This document shows, in pieces, positions 26,165 through 31,309 of a DNA stretch of 48,425 nucleotides. Origin of the DNA: a virus. The notes under the pieces were generated by a model. That model did no database searches. It was not told the origin of the DNA and worked only from the letters and a program-made list of their open reading frames with translations. The stretch covers positions 1-48,425 of the IMG/VR virus record IMGVR_UViG_3300031976_000138. One strand, written 5' to 3'. How positions within the stretch are numbered: position 1 is the first letter of the stretch; each line of letters starts with the position of its first letter. A program made the position numbers and the translations under genes.

Positions 26165-26203
26165 GTCCTGGATGACCGATGTATGACAGTACCAGGAAGT
26201 TTA
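26165..26203. repeat. 39-bp intergenic repeat, copy 1
   Basis: This element matches 27942-27980 at 38 of 39 positions (a C/G difference). Inside it, TCCTGG and CCAGGA form a 6-bp inverted repeat about 20 nt apart. Each copy is in a noncoding gap just ahead of a leftward transcription unit, so it looks like a duplicated binding or regulatory site. Confidence 0.9.
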
Positions 26204-26211
26204 TGACAAAT

Positions 26212-26239
26212 AAAAAAGAGGACAGCCCGTGGTCTGCCC
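26212..26239 (-). terminator. Rho-independent terminator of the 26262-27731 leftward unit
   Basis: Read leftward, the RNA has a 6-bp stem GGGCAG/CUGUCC (one G-U pair), an 8-nt loop, and then a UCUUUUUU tract. It lies just after the stop of the 26262 gene. The stem contains one A-C mismatch if read rightward and lacks a T tract there, so it acts on the leftward transcript. Confidence 0.75.
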
Positions 26240-26261
26240 CCCTATAATTTTTATACATATA

Positions 26262-26771
26262 CTATGCTATCATTTTAAAACCCCCCTCTATCCATTCTTG
26301 TTCTGTTAACTCTATTGTTTTACTCATACCTTCCATTAAGTATGAAACCTTTGTTTTAGATTTGTTCTTAATGGGTGCGTGAATGTAGGGTCTATCCCAC
26401 TTACCTACGTGGACACTTAAATAATACGCTGTATCAAAGTGGTCGTACATTGCGTCACTTTTGTTATACCATTTTGTACCCTTCATAGCCTTGAATAGGT
26501 CATCAAAAAAAGCAACGCACTCTGGCTGATCTTTGTAATGCTTTTGGTAATGGTATTGATTTACGCTTTCATAAATTATTTTAGTACCAGTAAAAATAAT
26601 CCCTCTGGCCTGATGCTTACGATTTAAAAAGTCTAATGCCCCCTCTCTTATAGTTACTACTAATGTCGAATAATTTCTAACTGAAACCGTACCTTTAACA
26701 TTATGTTTAGCTAGTACCGCCTTGATGTTAGGCATTAATTCGTTTTTATCGGCCTGATTAATATATGCCAT
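26262..26771 (-). CDS. Conserved phage protein of unknown function (LPD29-like)
   Basis: The 169-aa protein starts with AYINQADKNELMPNIKAVL, an arrangement I associate with a domain common in phages and mobile elements (possibly the LPD29-type domain of polyvalent proteins). A beta-rich VRNYSTLVVTI follows, then a Lys/Tyr-rich C-terminal half. It is the last gene of a leftward unit ending in a good terminator. These small units next to the control region are usually early host-takeover genes. The biochemical role is unknown and the domain name is tentative. Confidence 0.75.
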   Translation of the reverse strand: MAYINQADKNELMPNIKAVLAKHNVKGTVSVRNYSTLVVTIREGALDFLNRKHQARGIIFTGTKIIYESVNQYHYQKHYKDQPECVAFFDDLFKAMKGTKWYNKSDAMYDHFDTAYYLSVHVGKWDRPYIHAPIKNKSKTKVSYLMEGMSKTIELTEQEWIEGGFKMIA

Positions 26772-26787
26772 ATTATGATTCCTTTTT

Positions 26788-27069
26788 TTAAGTGTTTAAC
26801 CATTCTTCAAAAGTTTTAGGAAATGCTTCCTGCGTATTATCTATGTAGCATTGGTATTTTTGACCCTCTAAAGTTAAGTCATCTGGGCTACTTTTGTTGT
26901 AATCAATTATTAAATCTACATCTACTATATGATATTCATCATCAAAGATTCTTTTTATTTGTTTTTCGTTATCAACTAAGCATTTTAAATATATATAATT
27001 ATGATCTGCACTGTGCATATAAGCACCGCTATTTTTTGATAATAAAGTAACTGAATATTTTTTAGACAT
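26788..27069 (-). CDS. Hypothetical acidic early protein
   Basis: The 93-aa protein has an alternating beta-like N-terminus (MSKKYSVTLLSKN) followed by an acidic, Asp- and Tyr-rich central part with YHIVDVDLIIDY and a C-terminal Trp-containing helix (FPKTFEEWL). Its ATG directly follows the stop of the upstream gene. No family is recognised. Its size, acidity and location fit an early protein that binds host factors, but this is inference only. Confidence 0.7.
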   Translation of the reverse strand: MSKKYSVTLLSKNSGAYMHSADHNYIYLKCLVDNEKQIKRIFDDEYHIVDVDLIIDYNKSSPDDLTLEGQKYQCYIDNTQEAFPKTFEEWLNT

Positions 27070-27507
27070 TTAAGCTACCTCTCTTGGTGTGCTAGACGTT
27101 CTAGAATATTCTAGTTCATCTTTTGCGAACATACGTTTGGCACTCTTATAGTCGCATACATACTTAACTTTTGTTTTCTTATTTATAAATATGTATGGGC
27201 GTTTTCTGGCTCTGTTGTTGTAGCCTACAAGCTGATACTGAGAGTGAATAGAATCTGAAGTGCTAAAAATTACACCTAACATTTTCTCACGTTCTATTTC
27301 ATCCATTAACGCTGTAACTTCTGGTGCTACAGCATTAGGTAAAGTAACAACAACTTTGAACGTAGCGGTATCAGAGTTGAAACTACAATTACCTACTTTA
27401 AAAGTTAAACCACTATCAATAGTAGCATTTGCTTCGTAACCAAGTGCTGTAAGACTATTCTGCATCTCAACTCTAATATTTTTTAATTGCGCTCTAGTAA
27501 ATTCCAT
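27070..27507 (-). CDS. Conserved phage protein of unknown function
   Basis: The 145-aa protein begins MEFTRAQLKNIRVEMQNSL, a helix typical of a widespread small phage protein, then a beta-rich section (LTFKVGNCSFN, ATFKVVVTLP) and a basic region with RKRPYIFINKKTKVKYVCDY. It partners with the LPD29-like gene two places downstream, and I recall such proteins occurring together, though I cannot verify it. The Shine-Dalgarno AGAGGA precedes the ATG. Function unknown; early expression is inferred. Confidence 0.72.
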   Translation of the reverse strand: MEFTRAQLKNIRVEMQNSLTALGYEANATIDSGLTFKVGNCSFNSDTATFKVVVTLPNAVAPEVTALMDEIEREKMLGVIFSTSDSIHSQYQLVGYNNRARKRPYIFINKKTKVKYVCDYKSAKRMFAKDELEYSRTSSTPREVA

Positions 27508-27512
27508 TTGTA

Positions 27513-27731
27513 TTAATCCTCTCTTGTTTCAGCTATTGATGAATTATTGCCGTCTATCGTAAATGCTTTTACTACATCTAAGGCCATTCTTTTATTTTCA
27601 GAAAAAAGACACACTTCAACTTTTTCATTTTCATCATTAACAATATTAATTCTTATGGTTTCAAAAGTGTCGTGTATTATATTTTCTATATCAACTTTTT
27701 TTACGCGGTGAACTGTAATACCTGTAGACAT
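27513..27731 (-). CDS. Small hypothetical early protein
   Basis: The 72-aa product starts MSTGITVHRVKKVDIENII and continues with alternating strands and helices, ending in an acidic tail (ETRED). A strong AAAGGAG Shine-Dalgarno is present. It is the first gene after the 358-nt control region at 27732-28089 and a predicted promoter at 27784-27811, so it is likely the first translated of this unit. No recognised family; possible ferredoxin-like fold is speculation. Confidence 0.68.
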   Translation of the reverse strand: MSTGITVHRVKKVDIENIIHDTFETIRINIVNDENEKVEVCLFSENKRMALDVVKAFTIDGNNSSIAETRED

Positions 27732-27783
27732 TATTTTTTCTCCTTTAATATCTAAAACGAATCAATTTATATTCTGTATATTA

Positions 27784-27811
27784 GTTATATCACACCCATC
27801 AGTTAACGCAA
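27784..27811 (-). promoter_or_regulatory. Sigma-70-like leftward promoter
   Basis: Read leftward: TTGCGT, a 16-nt spacer, TATAAC. The predicted start would be near 27777, about 46 nt before the ATG of the 27731 gene. The -35 box directly joins a TTAACTGAT motif, one of several in the intergenic regions. Confidence 0.6.
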
Positions 27812-27859
27812 GAAATAATATCAGTTAAATTACTAGGCAATTATCGTGCAGTTATCTTG

Positions 27860-27998
27860 CCAGGATTTAACCAGGACTTAGCCAGGACTTTGCGGCAGGT
27901 ATCGTAGGCACATTCTCCCAGGAAAGCTGCGTATTTGTTTTGTCCTGGATGACCGATGTATGAGAGTACCAGGAAGTTTAGGCCAGGACTTGGCCAGG
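27860..27998. repeat. Cluster of eight CCWGG sites, partly 11-bp phased
   Basis: CCWGG occurs at 27860, 27871, 27882, 27918, 27944, 27969, 27983 and 27994. Within two runs the spacing is exactly 11 bp, with a repeated CCAGGAYTT core. For AT-rich DNA this density is far above chance. CCWGG is the known target of E. coli Dcm, and this phage encodes a C5-cytosine methyltransferase at 24340-25311. Confidence 0.9.
27942..27980. repeat. 39-bp intergenic repeat, copy 2
   Basis: Second copy of the element at 26165-26203, with one mismatch (C/G). It contains the same TCCTGG/CCAGGA inverted pair and sits inside the CCWGG cluster. Confidence 0.9.
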
Positions 27999-28035
27999 AT
28001 TTTAGGCAAGTATCTTAATGTGAGAGTAGGCACAT

Positions 28036-28061
28036 AAAAAAAAAGCCCCACAAAGTGAGAC
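28036..28061 (-). terminator. Rho-independent terminator of the 28090-29752 leftward unit
   Basis: Read leftward, the RNA forms a 7-bp stem GUCUCAC/GUGGGGC (two G-U pairs) with a 3-nt loop, followed by nine U residues. It lies just after the stop of the 28090 gene and is the clearest leftward terminator in the window. Confidence 0.85.
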
Positions 28062-28089
28062 CTAATTTTATTTATATTTTAGTTTAGGA

Positions 28090-28773
28090 TTATAGGTTAT
28101 GGCGTTCTCGATATGCGAGCCAAGTAATGGCCTGAATTTCCATTGGGATATAAGTGCGACCTTCAATTTTATTTATTTTATCGGTGGCTAGTCTATAGGC
28201 TTGTTGTATATGTGCGTATTGTTTGGGAGTCATATTAGACTTGCTATCATTTACTGTAATCCTATCCCCCAAATATATCGAGAGTGCGTGGCCGTCTACA
28301 CATATTTCGTTGGTATCGTGTGGGTTTATAATACAAGAATAAAAAGATTTTACTTTATGCCCAGAATCTTTTTTAGGTTTAATAATTTCTATTATAGGTA
28401 ATTTAGGTAATAGATCATTTCGGCAATCATTAAACAAAACATTAAGAGCCTTTGTTTTATTAGGATTAAAAGTAGAGACTTTTATTGTGTCAAATATTTC
28501 TGACTCTGGCATGTCACAATTGAACGCCGCCAATAAAGACTCCGCGTCAATTATGTTTTTGTCCCAATGGTTATTTGGACTAAGTGCCGCAATGACTCCG
28601 CAAGTTTTAGGTAATGAAACGCTAAAAGATTCAGATAGTGTTGAAGCTATTTTATGCGCTGTAAAATACCATTGCTTGCCCTCTACTTTGTTTTTGTCGC
28701 TACTGTTTAGATATTCGGCTACAATATGATTAATTGGAAATGTGTTTTCCTTTACGTGATTTTGAATTGTCAT
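28090..28773 (-). CDS. Conserved phage protein (DUF7178-like)
   Basis: The 227-aa protein has a pattern I recall from conserved hypothetical phage proteins: WYFTAHKIA, then GVIAALSPNNHWDKNI, a KALNVL segment, VKSFYSCI, a VDGHALSIYLGD motif and a C-terminal QAITWLAYRER. The conserved DGHA and SPN..W motifs look like an active or binding site, reminiscent in layout of helix-hairpin-helix glycosylase-like folds, but this is only an impression. It is the last gene of the outermost leftward unit, ahead of a strong terminator. Function unknown. Confidence 0.75.
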   Translation of the reverse strand: MTIQNHVKENTFPINHIVAEYLNSSDKNKVEGKQWYFTAHKIASTLSESFSVSLPKTCGVIAALSPNNHWDKNIIDAESLLAAFNCDMPESEIFDTIKVSTFNPNKTKALNVLFNDCRNDLLPKLPIIEIIKPKKDSGHKVKSFYSCIINPHDTNEICVDGHALSIYLGDRITVNDSKSNMTPKQYAHIQQAYRLATDKINKIEGRTYIPMEIQAITWLAYRERHNL

Positions 28774-28952
28774 TAGATAGACTCCTTATTTCTTAATAAT
28801 TTTGCTAATCTTTTATTATGGTTTTCGTTTATACTTAATGCATTTTCATAATTAAGTTTTGATATATTGCGAAAACCTAAAAGCTTTTGCGTTATTTTTG
28901 ATACTGGCTTTCTAAACTTAACTAAACCAGTTTTTGATTTATAATAATACAT
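28773..28952 (-). CDS. Small basic protein (59 aa)
   Basis: Too short to stand out by length, this 59-aa gene is bounded by one-base TAATG overlaps on both sides. The product starts MYYYKSKTG and is rich in Lys, Arg, Asn and Leu, ending KRLAKLLRNKESI. An AAGGAG ahead of the next gene lies within its last codons. A nucleic-acid-binding role would fit the charge, but no family is recognised. Confidence 0.75.
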   Translation of the reverse strand: MYYYKSKTGLVKFRKPVSKITQKLLGFRNISKLNYENALSINENHNKRLAKLLRNKESI

Positions 28953-29128
28953 TATACGAAAACCTTAGTTGAACTTTTTAAAAAAATTTCTCTATTGATA
29001 TCATCTATATCAGAACAAGAAAAAGTTTTATCCGATTTGTTATAATGGTTTTTTATGTAAGACGTTTTTGAGTCTTCCTTACGTTGGAATAAACCATTTT
29101 TTGGTATGTGCTTTAATTCAATAAACAT
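28952..29128 (-). CDS. Small charged protein (58 aa)
   Basis: The 58-aa product begins MFIELKHIPK and ends FLKSSTKVFV, with a polar Lys/Asp/Ser-rich middle. Its TAA shares a base with the following ATG, and AAAGGA precedes its own ATG. Both junctions support translation. No family known; it is part of the outermost leftward unit of early-type small genes. Confidence 0.72.
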   Translation of the reverse strand: MFIELKHIPKNGLFQRKEDSKTSYIKNHYNKSDKTFSCSDIDDINREIFLKSSTKVFV

Positions 29129-29140
29129 ATTATTTCCTTT

Positions 29141-29467
29141 CTATTTGATAGGTTTAATTGTGATTGTTTTGTGAGAGTTGCTATTAGCAAACGTCACTTT
29201 GTATTTACTATTATTGCCAAAAAATTTAGTTATAGCTTTTCCTGTAATATCAATAATAGGTCTAGACTTAGTGCCAGATATTTTGTTTTTCTTAATAGCA
29301 TCATCGGCATAAAAGTTTAAGATTAGTTTAGAGTCTATAATTGACTTATAAAAAGTTTCATTATTAGAAAACTTATTAACCTCTAATATGGATCCCTCTA
29401 TCCAGATTCTGGCTTGTCCTTTGTTAATGCATTTGTTCAAAGTTATTTCTTCAAATGGATGAGTCAT
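29141..29467 (-). CDS. Hypothetical early protein
   Basis: The 108-aa protein is basic and Asn/Lys/Ile-rich, with a mixed alpha/beta pattern: an ITLNKCINKGQARIWIEG opening and a C-terminal half of alternating strands ending KTITIKPIK. No membrane segment or known motif is visible. It lies in a run of short leftward genes next to the control region, so early expression is likely. Function not recognised. Confidence 0.72.
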   Translation of the reverse strand: MTHPFEEITLNKCINKGQARIWIEGSILEVNKFSNNETFYKSIIDSKLILNFYADDAIKKNKISGTKSRPIIDITGKAITKFFGNNSKYKVTFANSNSHKTITIKPIK

Positions 29468-29468
29468 A

Positions 29469-29552
29469 TTATAATATCCTTAATTGTTGGATTAATTCAT
29501 AAACTAAATACGCGCCAAATAGTGCAACGAAAATGTAAAAGATTGTAAGCAT
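29469..29552 (-). CDS. Single-TM microprotein (27 aa)
   Basis: The 27-aa product is nearly all one hydrophobic helix (LTIFYIFVALFGAYLVY) followed by ELIQQLRIL. Its ATG overlaps the upstream stop by one base (TAATG) and its TAA is one base before the next ATG. That exact fit is the main evidence, since the frame is too short for statistics. A membrane takeover or superinfection role is conceivable but unproven. Confidence 0.6.
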   Translation of the reverse strand: MLTIFYIFVALFGAYLVYELIQQLRIL

Positions 29553-29752
29553 TATAAACGCCACCCATTTATATACATAAAACTTTGTCTATCTAAACAA
29601 TAGGCTCTAAATGTACTGTTTAAATCTGTAATCGGTTTAATTAATACAGAGCCGATATAATGGCTGGAATTCATAGTTAATTCTTTTGTATAGCCTTGCT
29701 TTATTGCGATGCTTTTACAAAATGGTTTATTCCTTTTGAATGATAATTTCAT
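29552..29752 (-). CDS. Small basic hypothetical protein (first leftward gene)
   Basis: The 66-aa basic protein begins MKLSFKRNKPFCKS and has a beta-like middle (GSVLIKPITDL) and a C-terminal MYINGWRL. It has an AAGGAT Shine-Dalgarno. Being the first gene leftward of the 1-kb control region, it is probably among the first expressed after infection. No family is recognised; the function is unknown. Confidence 0.7.
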   Translation of the reverse strand: MKLSFKRNKPFCKSIAIKQGYTKELTMNSSHYIGSVLIKPITDLNSTFRAYCLDRQSFMYINGWRL

Positions 29753-29862
29753 ATTGTTTTATCCTTTATAAATAACGAATCAGTAACGACTCTCAATAAT
29801 TGATATTAACATTTAACTGACAATAGATAAACCATATCAGTTAAAATAGTCGCTGCTGTTGC

Positions 29863-29969
29863 TACGCGCTCAGTGCATAGGTGCTATGCGCTCAGGGCAT
29901 GTGAGTAGTGACCGTTGTGTGAGAGTAGGTATGCGCTCAGTGCATAGGTACTTATGCGTCTACTGCATA
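29863..29969. repeat. Four phased 17-bp dyad repeats (iteron-like)
   Basis: The units are at 29863-29879, 29885-29901, 29930-29946 and 29953-29969. Each has the form TATGC, a 7-nt spacer (usually GCTCAGT), GCATA; units 1 and 2 carry single changes in one arm. Start-to-start distances are 22, 45 and 23 bp, so all lie on about the same helix face. They resemble iterons or operator sites for a dimeric protein. Confidence 0.85.
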
Positions 29970-30216
29970 GGTCTAGCTCGTGGTTGGTTGAGTAGGTTGT
30001 ATATCTTTTTGATTTTGAGTGTGCGCGCCACAAGTAGGGATGTACTTCTGAAACCATAACTTTGTATTAACTGATATAGTATTAGTTATAAGATGTAATG
30101 TTAACAAATGCTTAACTAAGTATAGTTCTAAATAAATATATTATCCTACTAGATAACCTATAGTTTAGGATATTTTCCCCACAAAATCAGTGCTTTATAT
30201 ATGTGAGTAGTTGCGA

Positions 30217-30246
30217 GGGGGGCGTGGGACACTGGGGGGTTAGGGG
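30217..30246 (+). other. G-quadruplex motif
   Basis: Four G runs (6, 3, 6 and 4 bases) are separated by loops CGT, ACACT and TTA, meeting the usual G3+N1-7 pattern. It is very unusual in this AT-rich genome. It lies in the control region on the strand shown. Confidence 0.85.
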
Positions 30247-30438
30247 TACGTTATATATGTATAGTTACACACACGGGGTTTTTCCGACCTGGTAGTTTGT
30301 ACACCTAAAACTACTTTATTTGTGATCACATTCACTAGTAACCAGCTTATAACTGCGACATGTTGACACACTAAGCGCAATAATGTTTGACTACTAGCTA
30401 AAAATCAGTATAACTGCGTAGCAGTAGCAGCCTTAAAG

Positions 30439-30456
30439 TAATACTTTAAAGTATTA
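30439..30456. repeat. 18-bp perfect palindrome with adjacent hairpin
   Basis: TAATACTTTAAAGTATTA reads the same on both strands. Six bases later, CCTTTCTC (30462-30469) and GAGAAAGG (30475-30482) form a perfect 8-bp hairpin. A direct repeat of CTTAAA(A)GTAATACTT flanks the hairpin. These lie 50-90 bp upstream of the rightward promoter, so they look like binding sites for a regulator. Confidence 0.85.
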
Positions 30457-30529
30457 ACATACCTTTCTCCTAAAGAGAAAGGAAGTATAACTTAAAAGTA
30501 ATACTTATACACATATTAAATTATTATAG

Positions 30530-30558
30530 TTGACACCCTATTAACTTTGTATTATGAT
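30530..30558 (+). promoter_or_regulatory. Strong sigma-70-like rightward promoter
   Basis: TTGACA (30530-30535), a 17-nt spacer and TATGAT (30553-30558): an exact -35, ideal spacing and a one-mismatch -10. The expected start is near 30565, exactly at the 5' arm of an inverted repeat. It is the best promoter match in the window. Confidence 0.85.
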
Positions 30559-30563
30559 TCTTG

Positions 30564-30627
30564 TTATGTAACATACATCACATAAAGGTTTGTCTCTCCC
30601 TCCCTTTAAACTTTGTATGTTACATAA
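30564..30627. repeat. 14-bp inverted repeat at the predicted transcription start
   Basis: TTATGTAACATACA (30564-30577) is perfectly complementary to TGTATGTTACATAA (30614-30627). In RNA this makes a 5'-end hairpin with an inner TAAAGG/CCUUUA extension. As DNA, each arm contains the near-palindrome TATGTNACATA, so each could also be an operator; a third TATGTTACATA is at 31331-31341. Confidence 0.85.
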
Positions 30628-30720
30628 ACTAAAATACTATTTGTTTGTATATTCCTGTATGAACCACCTTACGCGCTACATTAAGTATCCCTCCTTTCGT
30701 ACTTAGTGTGGCGCGTTTTT
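30565..30720 (+). ncRNA. Putative structured small RNA or attenuated leader
   Basis: A strong promoter (30530-30558) and a very strong terminator (30671-30720) bracket about 155 nt with no credible coding frame or Shine-Dalgarno. The RNA would begin in a 14-bp hairpin and end in a 17-bp hairpin plus U tract. It could be a stable regulatory RNA, or a leader whose terminator is overcome to turn on the rightward genes that start at 30757. Inferred from sequence only; expression is untested. Confidence 0.55.
30671..30720 (+). terminator. Strong rho-independent terminator ahead of the rightward genes
   Basis: A 17-bp stem pairs 30671-30687 (ACGCGCTACATTAAGTA) with 30700-30716 (TACTTAGTGTGGCGCGT), all positions paired with two G-U pairs, 12-nt loop, then a T tract. 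The two wobble pairs become mismatches on the other strand and there is no T tract there, so it acts rightward. Confidence 0.9.
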
Positions 30721-30756
30721 AACCCTCCTTAAAATTATATAAAATAAAACTTGACA

Positions 30757-31014
30757 ATGAGCAAAAAGCCAGTACAACTATATGCATCAGAGAATGTACT
30801 CGAAGAATTCTATAAAGCATTAATAGATAACAACCCTCGTGCCTTTAATCGTGTACATATCCCAAAATCTGATGTTTTCTATATTAGGGAAGCAATAAGG
30901 TGTAATACTGGTGTGACGTACACACTAGATCACGTTGAAAGGGCTATGTACTTAGAGGGCTGGTTAAGTAGGCAAGAAGTCTTAGACCCCAATAGGGAAC
31001 GAGAATACGGATAG
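30757..31014 (+). CDS. Small hypothetical protein, first rightward gene
   Basis: Starting at the ATG at 30757 (a TTG two codons upstream is possible) the product is 85 aa: MSKKPVQLYASENVLEEFYKALI, then a segment with HIPKSDVFYIREAI, and a C-terminal ERAMYLEGWLSRQEVL. It is predicted alpha-helical, like a small DNA-binding or adaptor protein, but no family is recognised. It lies 37 nt after the strong terminator at 30671-30720, so its expression probably depends on read-through or a separate promoter. Confidence 0.72.
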   Translation: MSKKPVQLYASENVLEEFYKALIDNNPRAFNRVHIPKSDVFYIREAIRCNTGVTYTLDHVERAMYLEGWLSRQEVLDPNREREYG

Positions 31015-31069
31015 TGTTGTTGTTCCTTAACGATCACTAACTTCTAGAAACAACAAAAAAGGAAAGCCA

Positions 31070-31309
31070 ATGGATAGAATGATGAAATCTGTGGCTGGGT
31101 TAACTAACCTAGGCGTAGCACTTCTGACACTCTCGATAGTGGTATCAATACTAGTGGGACCAGGGAACATGTTGTTCTTAGGTAACGTAGTAGAAAATAT
31201 AATTAGTTTAATCTCTCTACTAGGTGGAGCAGGATTAGCTGGTTTAATTGCTTTAGGTGTCGTACTCCACTTGCTACAAGATGGCTGGTGCAACTGCGCT
31301 AAAAAGTAA
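31070..31309 (+). CDS. Small two-TM membrane protein
   Basis: The 79-aa protein has two hydrophobic helices (about residues 10-35 and 43-68) with a short loop, followed by a short C-terminal DGWCNCAKK. A clear AAAGGA Shine-Dalgarno precedes the ATG. Its TAA overlaps the next ATG by one base. A small two-TM protein at the start of the late region could be a holin or a membrane anchor for the secreted protein encoded next; neither can be decided from sequence. Confidence 0.75.
   Translation: MDRMMKSVAGLTNLGVALLTLSIVVSILVGPGNMLFLGNVVENIISLISLLGGAGLAGLIALGVVLHLLQDGWCNCAKK

Larger units (their letters stand above)
26039..26261. promoter_or_regulatory. Intergenic control region before the leftward replication block
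   Basis: These 223 nt hold the terminator of the upstream unit (26212-26239), a repeat copy at 26165-26203, three CCWGG sites (26141, 26167, 26192), and the leader segment TTTACTAGGCACTTATCGT that reappears with few changes near 27825. A leftward promoter is expected ahead of the HTH gene. A possible one is TTCAAG-17-CATTAT near 26050-26090, which is weak. No coding frame of note was seen. Role inferred from position and shared motifs. Confidence 0.6.
27732..28089. promoter_or_regulatory. Intergenic control region with phased CCWGG sites
   Basis: This 358-nt gap holds, from low to high coordinate, a leftward promoter (27784-27811), two TTAACTGAT motifs, eight CCWGG sites (27860-27998), the second 39-bp repeat (27942-27980) and the terminator of the upstream unit (28036-28061). 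It has no open frame worth calling. Its organisation parallels 26039-26261, suggesting duplicated control modules. Confidence 0.75.
29753..30529. promoter_or_regulatory. Central noncoding control region, possible replication origin
   Basis: Nearly 780 nt between the divergent gene blocks contain no credible gene. They hold TTAACTGAT-type motifs (about 29812-29840 and 30066), four phased TATGC/GCATA dyads (29863-29969), an AT-rich inverted repeat (TATCCTA/TAGGATA at 30142-30172), a G-quadruplex motif (30217-30246), the palindrome TGTGATCACA (30321-30330), two TATAACTGCG repeats (near 30348 and 30411) and an 18-bp palindrome (30439-30456). Divergent transcription plus phased repeats and AT-rich hairpins fit an origin or master switch; the role is inferred. 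Confidence 0.65.

Noticed and set aside
29859-30059. Rightward 66-codon frame in the control region
   Set aside because: It runs through the phased dyad repeats, giving a repetitive, Cys/Arg-rich product without a Shine-Dalgarno; the repeats explain the open frame.
30321-30330. TGTGATCACA palindrome as a CRP site
   Set aside because: CRP sites have a six-base spacer between the half-sites; this has none. Recorded only as a palindrome of the control region.
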